Shown piece after piece: positions 41,360-49,690 of a stretch of DNA of 53,345 nt (positions are counted from its first letter, which is position 1; each line of letters begins with the position of its first letter). This stretch comes from an uncultured Ectothiorhodospiraceae bacterium. GTDB taxonomy: Bacteria > Pseudomonadota > Gammaproteobacteria > Nitrococcales > Nitrococcaceae. The stretch is taken from NCBI GenBank assembly GCA_913061005.1, contig CAJXSH010000011.1:1-53345 (forward strand), given 5' to 3'. Below the pieces are notes generated by a model. The model searched no databases. It was not told the DNA's origin and saw only the letters and a program-made list of their open reading frames with translations. A program made the translations under genes and the position numbers.

Positions 41360-42952
41360 ATGATCAACGACACCCTTGGCAACCGCGGCATGGTCACCGC
41401 ACCCCATCATCTGGCCGCCGATGCCGGCCGGGATGTGCTGCGCGACGGCGGAAGCGCCGTCGAGGCCATGGTCGCCGCCGCGGCGGTCATCGCCGTGGTC
41501 TACCCCCACATGAACGCCATCGGCGGCGATGGCTTCTGGTTGATCGCCCAACCCGGCCAACCCCCCACCGGGGTGGATGCCTGCGGACCGGCCGCGGCGG
41601 CTGCCACGCCGCAGTGGTATCGGCAGCGAGGGATGACCGAGATCCCCGCCCGGGGCGCCGCGGCGGCGCTGACCGTGCCGGGAACGATTGGCGGGTGGAT
41701 CAAGGCACTCCAATCACCCGGTAGTGGGACCGGGCAGCTGCCGCTCTGGCGACTGCTCGAGCCGGCGGTTGAGCTCGCCCGGCGGGGCGTGCCCGTCACC
41801 CGAGGCCAGGCCGACCTCACGCGGCAAAAACTCGAGGCCCTGGAAGTCGCCCCCGGGTTTGCCGAGACGTTTCTTGGACAAACCGCTGCGGCAACCCATG
41901 CCGGCGCCTCGCTTGTGCAGCCCGGACTGGCGGATACCCTGGAACACCTGGGCCGGGCGGGGCTGGATGATTTCTATCGCGGCGATGTCGCAAAGACCAT
42001 GGCCGATGACTTGCAGCGCCTTGGCAGTCCGCTGGTGTTCGAGGACCTGGCCGCCTTCCAGGCCCTCGAGGTCGACCCCTTGAGCCTGAAGATCGGCCAT
42101 GCGCGGCTCTACAACATGCCACCGCCCACCCAGGGCCTGGCCTCGCTGATGATTCTCGGCATCTTCGAGCGGCTTGGGGTGGACACGGGCGAGGGCTTTG
42201 CGCACGTCCATGGCCTGGTCGAGGCAACCAAACAAGCCTTTCGGGTGCGGGACGAGGTGGTAACCGATCCGCGCTGGATGCCCCGGCCCGCCGGAGAATG
42301 CCTGACAGCAAAGCGGCTGGATGCGGCGGCCAAGGCCATCGATCGCCAAAAGGCAGCGCCCTGGCCGTATCCGCCGGCGGATGGCGATACGGTCTGGATG
42401 GGGGCGGTGGATGCACAGGGCCGGTCGGTGAGCTTTATCCAGTCCATCTACTGGGAATACGGCAGCGGCGTTGTCCTGCCAGGCAGCGGTGTATTGATGC
42501 AAAACCGCGGGATGAGCTTTGGCCTCGACGCCAACCACCCCCAGGCACTGGCCCCGGGACGGCGGCCCTTTCATACCCTCAACCCGGCGATGGCGATCTT
42601 TGACGATGGCCGGCGCATGCCCTACGGCACCATGGGCGGCGAGGGTCAGCCCCAGACCCAGGCGGCGATCTTCTCGCGCTACGCCTTCTACGAGATGCCG
42701 CTGCAACAGGCGATTTCGGCACCGCGCTGGCTGCTGGGGCGGACCTGGGGCGAGCGCACCACCAGCCTGAAGCTCGAATCGCGCCTGCCCGAGTCATTGA
42801 TGACCGCCCTGCGGGATGCCGGCCACGAGGTCGAGACCCTGGGTGCATACGACAGCACCATGGGGCATGCCGGGGCCATCGTGGCCCATCCCGACGGCTA
42901 CCAGGCCGGTGCCGCCGACCCCCGCAGTGATGGTCATGTGGCGGCGGTATAA
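41360..42952 (+). CDS. Gamma-glutamyltransferase-family Ntn amidohydrolase
   Basis: The 530-residue proenzyme of the GGT family shows GGSAVEAMVAAAAVIAVVYP at the N-terminus, the predicted autocleavage nucleophile Thr344 in DGDTVWMGAVD, and MGGEGQPQTQAAIFS in the small subunit. There is no signal peptide, so it is cytoplasmic, unlike classical Ggt. Relatives include oxamate amidohydrolase HpxW and YwrD-type enzymes. ATG 41360 has AGCAGGA upstream. Its place after the TRAP/TauE genes suggests hydrolysis of an imported amide; the substrate is unknown. Confidence 0.85.
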   Translation: MINDTLGNRGMVTAPHHLAADAGRDVLRDGGSAVEAMVAAAAVIAVVYPHMNAIGGDGFWLIAQPGQPPTGVDACGPAAAAATPQWYRQRGMTEIPARGAAAALTVPGTIGGWIKALQSPGSGTGQLPLWRLLEPAVELARRGVPVTRGQADLTRQKLEALEVAPGFAETFLGQTAAATHAGASLVQPGLADTLEHLGRAGLDDFYRGDVAKTMADDLQRLGSPLVFEDLAAFQALEVDPLSLKIGHARLYNMPPPTQGLASLMILGIFERLGVDTGEGFAHVHGLVEATKQAFRVRDEVVTDPRWMPRPAGECLTAKRLDAAAKAIDRQKAAPWPYPPADGDTVWMGAVDAQGRSVSFIQSIYWEYGSGVVLPGSGVLMQNRGMSFGLDANHPQALAPGRRPFHTLNPAMAIFDDGRRMPYGTMGGEGQPQTQAAIFSRYAFYEMPLQQAISAPRWLLGRTWGERTTSLKLESRLPESLMTALRDAGHEVETLGAYDSTMGHAGAIVAHPDGYQAGAADPRSDGHVAAV

Positions 42953-42957
42953 CCGCC
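42943..42957. terminator. Small convergent hairpin
   Basis: GGCGGT-ATA-ACCGCC forms a 6-bp stem over the stop of the GGT-family gene, 10 nt before the end of mutM. No T-tract, so only a weak terminator call. Confidence 0.35.
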
Positions 42958-42967
42958 ATCAAGCCCG

Positions 42968-43786
42968 CTAGCGCTGGCAGGCCGGGCAGTAGACGGTGGC
43001 CCGCTGTCCCAGCCGGGTTGATTTCAACGCCCGTCCGCACTGATGACAGGCTTCGCCGGCGCGCCCATAGACCGCCAGGGTTTGCTGAAAATAACCCGGC
43101 AATCCATCGCTGCGGGCAAAATCACGCAACGTCGTGCCGCCTGCCTCGATGGCCTCGCCGAGCACGGCCTTGATGTCCGTGGCCAGCTGCGCATAACGCC
43201 GTTGCGAGACACGCCCGGCCGAGCGCGCCGGATGGATGCCTGATCGATGGAGGGCCTCGGCCGCGTAGATATTGCCGACCCCGACAACCACGCGGCTGTC
43301 CATGATCAGGTTCTTGACGGCAACCCGACGGCCCCGACTGATCCGCCAGAGATGACCGCCGTCGAAGGCATCGGACAACGGCTCCGGGCCGAGGCGCTCG
43401 AGCAGCGGATGTTCATCGGGTAATGCCCCGGCCTCATGAAGGCTGCCGAAGCGACGCGGGTCGTTGAAGCGCAGCACCACCCCGCTGTCGAGCACAAAAT
43501 CCACATGATCATGGGCCACAACGGGTGTATTGAGCGCAACAACCCGCACATGCCCCGACATCCCCAGATGCAGCAGCAACGAGGCGTCGCCACTCAGCCG
43601 AAAGATCAGATATTTGCCGCGGCGCTCGAGGGCGGTGATGTCGCGGCCGGCAACCCGTCCGGCGACGCCAGGATCGACCGGCCAGCGCAGCCGATGATCG
43701 CGAATGCGTAGCCCGTCGAGTCGCCGGCCGGTGGCATAGGGCGCCAAGCCCCGACGCGTGGTTTCGACCTCGGGCAGCTCAGGCAC
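42968..43786 (-). CDS. mutM: Formamidopyrimidine-DNA glycosylase
   Basis: The 272-residue base-excision enzyme removes 8-oxoguanine and Fapy lesions. It starts PELPEVETTRRGL (after a GTG start at 43786), giving the catalytic Pro and Glu residues; LERRGKYLIF and LHLGMSGHVRV follow, then the H2TH region NLIMDSRVVVGVGNIYAAEAL and a complete C-terminal zinc finger CHQCGRALK...CPACQR. It is separated from rpmG by a terminator. Confidence 0.96.
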   Translation of the reverse strand: MPELPEVETTRRGLAPYATGRRLDGLRIRDHRLRWPVDPGVAGRVAGRDITALERRGKYLIFRLSGDASLLLHLGMSGHVRVVALNTPVVAHDHVDFVLDSGVVLRFNDPRRFGSLHEAGALPDEHPLLERLGPEPLSDAFDGGHLWRISRGRRVAVKNLIMDSRVVVGVGNIYAAEALHRSGIHPARSAGRVSQRRYAQLATDIKAVLGEAIEAGGTTLRDFARSDGLPGYFQQTLAVYGRAGEACHQCGRALKSTRLGQRATVYCPACQR

Positions 43787-43806
43787 GGCGGCCCTGACCC
43801 GGGCAT

Positions 43807-43830
43807 AAAAAAGCCCGCTCGAGGGCGGGC
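43807..43830 (-). terminator. Intrinsic terminator of rpmB-rpmG
   Basis: Read on the minus strand, GCCCGC and GCGGGC form a 6-bp stem (43813-43830) directly followed by six T (43812-43807). It lies 30 nt after the rpmG stop, the clearest Rho-independent terminator in the window. Confidence 0.85.
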
Positions 43831-43859
43831 CTTGTGATCCGCGGTTCCATGGACGGCAC

Positions 43860-44015
43860 TTACTTGATCTTGGCTTCCTTGTAGATCACGTGCTTGCGAA
43901 CCACCGGATCGTATTTCTTGAACTCCAGCTTGTGGGGCGTGTTACGACGGTTTTTGTCCGTTGTGTAGAAATGCCCCGTGCCAGCGGACGAAACGAGCTT
44001 GATCTTGTCACGCAT
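43860..44015 (-). CDS. rpmG: 50S ribosomal protein L33
   Basis: The 51-residue protein begins [18 protein letters not shown] and ends [11 protein letters not shown], matching bacterial L33. It has no cysteines and is therefore the zinc-free (C-) form. It lies 10 nt after rpmB on the same strand, the usual rpmB-rpmG pair, and ahead of the terminator at 43807-43830. Confidence 0.97.
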   Translation of the reverse strand: MRDKIKLVSSAGTGHFYTTDKNRRNTPHKLEFKKYDPVVRKHVIYKEAKIK

Positions 44016-44025
44016 GATCTATCCC

Positions 44026-44262
44026 CTACACCTTTTCGCCGCGGCTGCGCAGATCGGTGACGACCTGCTCGATGCCAACCTTGTCGATGATCCGCATGCC
44101 TTTGCTCGAGACCCGCAGACGGACCCAGCGGCTTTCGCTATCCAGCCAGAAACGATGATAGCGCAGGTTCGGCAAGAACCGACGCCGCGTCTTGTTGTTG
44201 GCATGCGAGACGTTGTTTCCGGTCATCGGCCGCTTGCCGGTGACCTGACAGACCTTGGCCAT
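44026..44262 (-). CDS. rpmB: 50S ribosomal protein L28
   Basis: The 78-residue protein has the L28 sequence [20 protein letters not shown] and [21 protein letters not shown]. Only one Cys is present, so it is zinc-free. ATG 44262 has GGGAGG upstream. A strong promoter is predicted at 44324-44352. Confidence 0.97.
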   Translation of the reverse strand: MAKVCQVTGKRPMTGNNVSHANNKTRRRFLPNLRYHRFWLDSESRWVRLRVSSKGMRIIDKVGIEQVVTDLRSRGEKV

Positions 44263-44323
44263 TGGGGCCTCCCGATATCCATGTACCGATGGCGCAGCGT
44301 GATTTGCGCTCAGGAAACCGCGT

Positions 44324-44352
44324 TTTATACCAGCCTCACCCCGGGGCTGCAA
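44324..44352 (-). promoter_or_regulatory. Sigma-70 promoter of rpmBG
   Basis: On the minus strand TTGCAG (44352-44347) is followed by exactly 17 nt and TATAAA (44329-44324), with a TGG extended -10. It lies about 62 nt before the rpmB ATG and is the best sigma-70 match seen. Confidence 0.75.
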
Positions 44353-44517
44353 GCATCGAGGACAAGGAGATGGCCGGCCGCCGGGCCTGAGAGTCATCAG
44401 CGTCCGTGCTGCCATCCCAGCCGGTCCGGCGACCGACCGGCATTAACTCCACCACAACCGGGCAGGGTGGCATATCCCCCATATGCGGGGTATTGCCCGT
44501 GCTCGCCCGCGTTTTTC

Positions 44518-44546
44518 TTGTGGCCCCCCGGCAAAGCCCTTAACCT
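44518..44546 (+). promoter_or_regulatory. Weak candidate promoter for pcm
   Basis: TTGTGG and TAACCT are separated by 17 nt, ending 51 nt before the pcm start codon. Three to four matches per hexamer only. Confidence 0.3.
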
Positions 44547-44597
44547 TTGCAGGTGAACGTCGGCCCCAGTGGCCCCATGCCAAATGGACAATGCACC

Positions 44598-45260
44598 ATG
44601 ACCGATCTCGACCTCGCCGAAGCCAAGGCCAATATGGTGGAGCAACAGCTGCGGACCTGGGAGGTGCTCAACGAGCGCATTCTCGACACCCTCGAGCGCG
44701 TCCCGCGCGAGCATTATGCACCGGCGAAGTACAGCAATCTGGCGTATGCCGATATGCAGATTCCGCTCGGCCACGGCCAAGTGATGCTCGAGCCCAAGGT
44801 GGAGGGCCGTCTGCTCCAGGCACTTGACCCGCAGCCAACCGAGAAAACCCTCGAGATCGGGACCGGGGCGGGGTATCTCACCCACTGCCTGGCCCAGCTG
44901 AGCGCCCATGTCACCAGCGTTGAGCTGTTCCCGGATTTGCGCGAGCAGGCCGAACACAATCTGCAAAGGGCCGGGGTCGACAACATCCATCTACACACCG
45001 GTGATGCGGCTCGGGGCTGGTCCGACGGCCGGCATTACGATGTGATCGCCGTGACCGCCTCACTGCCGGAGATGCACCCGGGCTTTCACCAATCGTTGTC
45101 CATGGGCGGGCGGCTTTTTTTGATCGTCGGCCAGCCGCCGATCATGGAAGCCGTGCTCATCACCCGGGTCGGCGAAGACCAGTGGGCAACCGAGAGCCTT
45201 TTCGACACCAGTGCCCCGGCGCTGGTTGGCGCCCCCGTCAGCCAGCCCTTTGATTTTTGA
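44598..45260 (+). CDS. pcm: Protein-L-isoaspartate O-methyltransferase
   Basis: The 220-residue SAM-dependent enzyme repairs isoaspartyl residues. MVEQQLRTWEVLNERIL, PREHYAP, QIPLGHGQVMLEPKVEGRLL and the SAM motif LEIGTGAGYLTHCLAQL are family-typical. Start ATG 44598; an in-frame ATG at 44577 is less likely. The gene precedes tolC by 40 nt, a pairing frequent in gammaproteobacteria. Confidence 0.9.
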   Translation: MTDLDLAEAKANMVEQQLRTWEVLNERILDTLERVPREHYAPAKYSNLAYADMQIPLGHGQVMLEPKVEGRLLQALDPQPTEKTLEIGTGAGYLTHCLAQLSAHVTSVELFPDLREQAEHNLQRAGVDNIHLHTGDAARGWSDGRHYDVIAVTASLPEMHPGFHQSLSMGGRLFLIVGQPPIMEAVLITRVGEDQWATESLFDTSAPALVGAPVSQPFDF

Positions 45261-45300
45261 TCCGTCGGCACCCACCGACCAACCTGACAGGATGCTCACC

Positions 45301-46635
45301 ATGAGATGCCTCCGGTCCCTGGCAACAGTCGTGCCCGTCGCCTTTGCTGCCGGCATTGCAGCCAATACGGCCGCCGCCACCGATTTGATGTCGGTCTACG
45401 AACAGGCCCGCGAAAGCGACCCGGTTTTCCAGCAGGCCATTGCCGATCGCCAAGCCGTCGAAGAATCCCTGCCCCAGGCCCGGGCGGCGTTGCGGCCGGA
45501 GGTCAACCTGGATACCACCGCCTCGTTCATCGACGCGCAGAGCAACCTCAGCGGACCCGAGGTCAGCGATGATTACCGGCAGCTGAGTTACGGGGTCACG
45601 TTGACCCAGCCCATCTACCGCTATGCCACCGCCAGCGCCGTCGACCAGGCAGACGCTCGCGTGGCCCAGGCCCGAGCCCGCTATGCCGCCGCCGAGCAGG
45701 CACTGGCCCTGCGGGTGGCCGAGCGCTATTTTGCCGTGCTGGATGCCCGGGCCGGGCTTGAAGCCGCCCGGGCGAGCCTCGAGGCCATCAACCGCCAGCT
45801 TGAGCAGGCCGAGCAGCGCTTTGCCGTCGGCGTCATCCCCCGCACCGATGTCGAAGAGGCCCGCGCCCAGGCCGATCTGGCCGAGGCCGAGCGGCTCCAG
45901 GCCGAAGACCGCCTCGAGAACCAACGCGAGGCCCTGCGCGAGCTCATCGGCCGCAGCCCGGCGACCCTCGCCGCAGTGCGCGAAGGCATCCGCCTCGAGC
46001 CGCCCAAGCCGGCCGATCCCGACACCTGGCGCCAGCGGGCCCGCACCGGCAACAGCGAACTGGCCGCGGCACGCTTTGCCGCCGAGGCGGCCATGTCCAA
46101 TATCGAGGTCCAACGGGGTGACCGGCGTCCGACCGTCGATCTGGTCGCCGGCTTCGACGGCATCGAGCAATACGATCGGCTGGGCAGCGACCGCGACTCG
46201 GATGAGTTAAGTGCCAGCCTGCAGCTCAACCTGCCGCTCTATCAGGGCGGTGGCACCAGCGCTGCCATCCGCCAGGCCCAGTTTCGCTACACCGAAGCCC
46301 GCGAGGCGCTGGAAGAGATCCGCCGGCGCGTATCCAGCGATGCCGCCAATGCTTACCGCGGGGTATTAACCGCGCTGCGCCGTGTCGAAGCCCTCGACCA
46401 GGCCCGCACCTCAACCCAGGCAGCGCTGGATGCCACCCGCGCAGGCTTCGAGGTCGGCACCCGGACCATCGTGGATGTCCTCGATGCCGAACGCGAGCGG
46501 TTCAACGCCGAGCGGGACTTTCAGCAGGCGCGTCATGCCTATCTGCTCAACACCCTCGAGCTGAAAGCCGCCGCCGGGGCGCTGGCGCTGGCGGATCTCG
46601 AGCAGATCGACGCCCTGCTCACCGACGAATCCTAA
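45301..46635 (+). CDS. tolC: TolC-family outer-membrane efflux channel
   Basis: The 444-residue protein has a signal peptide (about residues 1-26, ending ANTAAAT) and the two-repeat outer-membrane efflux fold: LMSVYEQARESDPVFQQA, YGVTLTQPIYRYA, VAERYFAVLDARAGLEAAR, then LSASLQLNLPLYQGGGTSAAI and TRAGFEVGTRTIVDVLDAE in the second repeat. It would serve as outer-membrane exit duct for tripartite pumps. ATG 45301 is preferred for ACAGG ten bases upstream. It converges with waaA, overlapping by 4 nt. Confidence 0.93.
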   Translation: MRCLRSLATVVPVAFAAGIAANTAAATDLMSVYEQARESDPVFQQAIADRQAVEESLPQARAALRPEVNLDTTASFIDAQSNLSGPEVSDDYRQLSYGVTLTQPIYRYATASAVDQADARVAQARARYAAAEQALALRVAERYFAVLDARAGLEAARASLEAINRQLEQAEQRFAVGVIPRTDVEEARAQADLAEAERLQAEDRLENQREALRELIGRSPATLAAVREGIRLEPPKPADPDTWRQRARTGNSELAAARFAAEAAMSNIEVQRGDRRPTVDLVAGFDGIEQYDRLGSDRDSDELSASLQLNLPLYQGGGTSAAIRQAQFRYTEAREALEEIRRRVSSDAANAYRGVLTALRRVEALDQARTSTQAALDATRAGFEVGTRTIVDVLDAERERFNAERDFQQARHAYLLNTLELKAAAGALALADLEQIDALLTDES

Positions 46636-47894
46636 GGCAGAAGCGGCGCGACCCAGTCCATCGTCCGCTTGCAGGCGCCGCCATGGGCGGCAGCCACCGA
46701 TTGCGCGGCCTGTCCCATCCGCCGGGCGAGCGCCGGTTCGTTGAAAAGCGCGGTCAGTGCATCGGCAAGCTCATGGGGATCCTGGACCCGGCGGCGCCCG
46801 CCCGCCTCGGCGAGGAGGTTGTCGATCTCAACCACATTGCGCACATGGGGCCCCATCAGCACCGGCAGGCCAAGCAGCGCCGGCTCGAGCGGGTTGTGCC
46901 CGCCCACCGGGACCAGGCTGCCCCCCACAAAGGCCACGTCGGCGGCGGCCAGAAAGACCGGCAACTCCCCCAGGGTATCGCCCACGAAAACCTGGGTGGT
47001 GGCACTGGGGTGCTCGCCGCTGGATCGCCTCGCCCACTGCCAGTCCGCAGCCTGCGCTGCGGCTGGCGGTGGCAGCGTCACCCGATCGGGGTGTCGGGGC
47101 ACGAGGATGAGCAAGGCCTGGGGGTGGGCCTGCAACAGCCGCTCATGGGCGGTGAGGATGGGCGCGATCTCATCACTGCGGGCACTGGCCGCCACCCAGA
47201 CGGGTCGTTTTTGACCGAGCATCTCGCGCAGGCGGTGGCCCGCTGCCACCTGTCCCTCATCCAGGGTCTGATCAAACTTCAGGTTGCCGGTTGTCCGGAT
47301 ACGTTGTGCCGGCACCCCCAGCGTTGCCAGACGCCGGGCGTCATCCGGGGACTGCGCCGCGACCCGCCGGACGCCGCCCAGAGCGGTGGGGATCAGCGCC
47401 CCCAGGCGTTGGTAGCGGTGCAGGCTCTGTTCGCTGAGCCGGGCATTGACCAGCGCCACGGGGATTCCCGCCTTTTGTAGCGCCAGCAATCGATTGGGCC
47501 AGAGCTCGAGCTCGACCATGACCGCCGCCACCGGCCTTAACGTGGATAAAAACCGCGCCACCACCCCGGGGCTGTCCAGCGGCGCCAGCGTGACGCCGGC
47601 CACGGGCAGGTCAAGCTGCTCGACGGTCTGCCGGCCGGTGGTGGTGTTGGTGGTGAGATGGATGGATCGACCGGCGGCGGCCATCGCCCGCACCAGCGGG
47701 GCAACGGCCCGGACCTCACCCACCGAGGCGGCGTGGACCCAGACCACCGGCCCACCGCTCACCTCGCCGGGCCGCCCCAGCCGCTCGGCAAGCGCGGCGC
47801 GGCCGGCTTTATCCCGCCGACCCTGCCAGTACAGACGCGCCAGCACCGCGGGCAGCGCCAGCCGACTGAGTGCCCGGTAGACAAGCGGTGTCAT
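46632..47894 (-). CDS. waaA: 3-deoxy-D-manno-octulosonic acid transferase
   Basis: The 420-residue GT30 enzyme adds Kdo to lipid IVA. WVHAASVGEVRAVAPLVR with the catalytic Glu, LTTNTTTGRQTVEQ, VMVELELWPNRL, TGNLKFDQ and VGGSLVPVGGHNPLEPALLG are diagnostic. ATG 47894 overlaps the stop of the heptosyltransferase; a GTG one codon earlier is possible. An N-terminal hydrophobic segment probably anchors it to the inner membrane. Confidence 0.96.
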   Translation of the reverse strand: MTPLVYRALSRLALPAVLARLYWQGRRDKAGRAALAERLGRPGEVSGGPVVWVHAASVGEVRAVAPLVRAMAAAGRSIHLTTNTTTGRQTVEQLDLPVAGVTLAPLDSPGVVARFLSTLRPVAAVMVELELWPNRLLALQKAGIPVALVNARLSEQSLHRYQRLGALIPTALGGVRRVAAQSPDDARRLATLGVPAQRIRTTGNLKFDQTLDEGQVAAGHRLREMLGQKRPVWVAASARSDEIAPILTAHERLLQAHPQALLILVPRHPDRVTLPPPAAAQAADWQWARRSSGEHPSATTQVFVGDTLGELPVFLAAADVAFVGGSLVPVGGHNPLEPALLGLPVLMGPHVRNVVEIDNLLAEAGGRRRVQDPHELADALTALFNEPALARRMGQAAQSVAAAHGGACKRTMDWVAPLLP

Positions 47895-48982
47895 CACACC
47901 AGCCGCTCCGCCGGTGGCGTGTCCATCAACGCATCCAGCCGATCGCAGACTGACTGAGTGGTGATCAACGACATGGCCTTTGGATCGCGGACCCGGCGGC
48001 CCCAGCGCAGGGCCTCGACGGGCCGGCCAAAGGCCTGTTCAACCGCCTGGGGGTAGGCATTGACCACCCAATGGCGGCCAAGGACCGGGCCGGTGCGCTG
48101 GGGGTTGGAAGTCGCGTACAGGCCGATGACCGGTGTCCCGGCCGCCACCGCCATGTGGACGGGCCCGGAATCCGGTGCCAATACCACGGTGGATTGCTGA
48201 ATGAGGGCAAAGAGGGTTTTGAGATCGGTCTGTCCGGTGGCATTGATGACCGGCCCGGGCGAGAGCCTATCCTGCAGGGTCCGGCCATAGTGGTGATCGC
48301 GGGGATTGTCGGTGCCGGTGATCAACACCTGCATCCCGTGGTACTCAATGGCATGCCGGGCCACCTCGGCGTAATGCGTCACCGGCCAGTCACGGTAATT
48401 GCGAAAGCGCTGCGAGCTACAGGGACTGATCAAAAGCGTCGGCGCTGCGGCATCACCCAGCCAGGCCCCGGCTCGCGCACTCGCCCATTCCGGCACCGGC
48501 ACATCCCAGCGCATCTCGCGCTCGGCAATGCCCAACGCATTGGCAAAGCCGAAGAACCCGTCGATGACATGACCGCGCGGCTGGGCGGGGATGCGCTCGT
48601 TGATGAAAAAACCATGCCCATCCCGGGACCGGGACCGGTCAAAGCCGATGCGCCGGCGGGCATTGACAGCCCGTGAGGCCAGCCCCGCCCGCAAGGCCAC
48701 CTGCATGAGCAAAAGCGCATCAAAATCGCGCCCTTTCAATTGCCGGCGCAGGCCACCGGCCCCCGATCGCTTGTCATGGGTGATAACCTCCACCCCATCC
48801 AGATCGCCCAGCAGGGCCGATTCGGCTCGGCCCATGACCCAGGTGATCTTGCTTTGCGGGCAAAACCGCTGAAGGGTACGCACCATGGGCACCAGATTGC
48901 AGCAATCCCCAATGGCCGAGAGGCGCATCAGGCAGATCCGCTGCGGCGCTGATTGGCTTGGCGTGGTCGTCTGATGCCCCAT
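47894..48982 (-). CDS. Family-9 glycosyltransferase, LPS heptosyltransferase
   Basis: The 362-residue GT9 enzyme has ICLMRLSAIGDCCNLVPMVR at the N-terminus, LISPCSSQRFRNYRDWP in the middle, and APDSGPVHMAVAAGTPVIGLY in the nucleotide-sugar domain, a pattern of ADP-heptose:LPS heptosyltransferases. A waaF lies at the window's right end, so this may be WaaC or a third heptosyltransferase. ATG 48982 is the only start that keeps the first beta strand, and it overlaps the first codons of kdkA on the other strand. Confidence 0.88.
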   Translation of the reverse strand: MGHQTTTPSQSAPQRICLMRLSAIGDCCNLVPMVRTLQRFCPQSKITWVMGRAESALLGDLDGVEVITHDKRSGAGGLRRQLKGRDFDALLLMQVALRAGLASRAVNARRRIGFDRSRSRDGHGFFINERIPAQPRGHVIDGFFGFANALGIAEREMRWDVPVPEWASARAGAWLGDAAAPTLLISPCSSQRFRNYRDWPVTHYAEVARHAIEYHGMQVLITGTDNPRDHHYGRTLQDRLSPGPVINATGQTDLKTLFALIQQSTVVLAPDSGPVHMAVAAGTPVIGLYATSNPQRTGPVLGRHWVVNAYPQAVEQAFGRPVEALRWGRRVRDPKAMSLITTQSVCDRLDALMDTPPAERLV

Positions 48983-49690
48983 TTGACCGTCCAACAACAC
49001 GGAAATCGCTACTTTATCAGCCCCACCGGGGTGGCGTCGGACCGGGTCGATGCGCTTGCCTTTGACCCCGACCAGTTGGCCGCCGCCGGGCGCATCGACG
49101 GCGAAGCCCAGGGGCGGTCGAGTGTGTGGTTTTTTCGCTGGCAGCAAACCCCCATGGCGCTTCGTCACTACCAGCGTGGCGGCCTGCCGGCGCGCTTTAG
49201 CCGCGACCGCTATCTGTGGCGCGGCATCGAAAACACCCGGGTGTGGCGCGAACTGCAAATCACCGATGCGCTGTATCGGCAGGGACTGCCCGTACCGCCG
49301 CCCGTGGCTGGCCGGGTGATCCGCCGAGGGCTTTTCTACACCGCCGATCTCATCACCCAGCGGCTATCCGGCACCCGACCTTTCAGCGACCGGGTGCTGG
49401 CGAGAGACCCGGCGGGCGATGGCATTTGGCAGGCCATCGGCAAGACGCTGCGTCGCTTTCACGATGCCGGCGCCGGCCATGCCGATTTGAACGTGCGCAA
49501 CATCCTCATCGGCGAGGCCAATACCGTCTGGTTGATCGACTGGGATCGCGGCCGGCTGAATGCCGATGTGGCGTTCCAGGCACGCAGCCTGCAACGCCTC
49601 TGGCGATCCATCCAGAAAGAGCCCGCCCTGGCCGCGGCGGCCGCCTCGGGCTGGCCGGCGTTGATGGCGGCCTATAACGCGCCGCGCTGA
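48974..49690 (+). CDS. kdkA: 3-deoxy-D-manno-octulosonic acid kinase (KdkA/WaaP family)
   Basis: The 238-residue cytoplasmic kinase phosphorylates Kdo of the inner core. Protein-kinase-like motifs: RHYQRGGLPARFSRDRYLW in the N-lobe, HADLNVRNILI (catalytic loop, about residue 170) and WLIDWDRGRL (metal loop). Length matches KdkA. ATG 48974 is without a strong SD; TTG 48953 upstream is an alternative. It overlaps hldE convergently by 19 nt. Confidence 0.9.
   Translation: MPHLTVQQHGNRYFISPTGVASDRVDALAFDPDQLAAAGRIDGEAQGRSSVWFFRWQQTPMALRHYQRGGLPARFSRDRYLWRGIENTRVWRELQITDALYRQGLPVPPPVAGRVIRRGLFYTADLITQRLSGTRPFSDRVLARDPAGDGIWQAIGKTLRRFHDAGAGHADLNVRNILIGEANTVWLIDWDRGRLNADVAFQARSLQRLWRSIQKEPALAAAAASGWPALMAAYNAPR

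Larger units (their letters stand above)
44263..44597. other. Divergent promoter region, rpmB / pcm
   Basis: No gene is seen in this 335-nt gap. It holds the strong rpmB promoter, a weak candidate for pcm, and an imperfect dyad at 44469-44497 (GGCATATCCCC against GGGGTATTGCC, 8 of 11 pairs) of unknown role. Confidence 0.6.
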
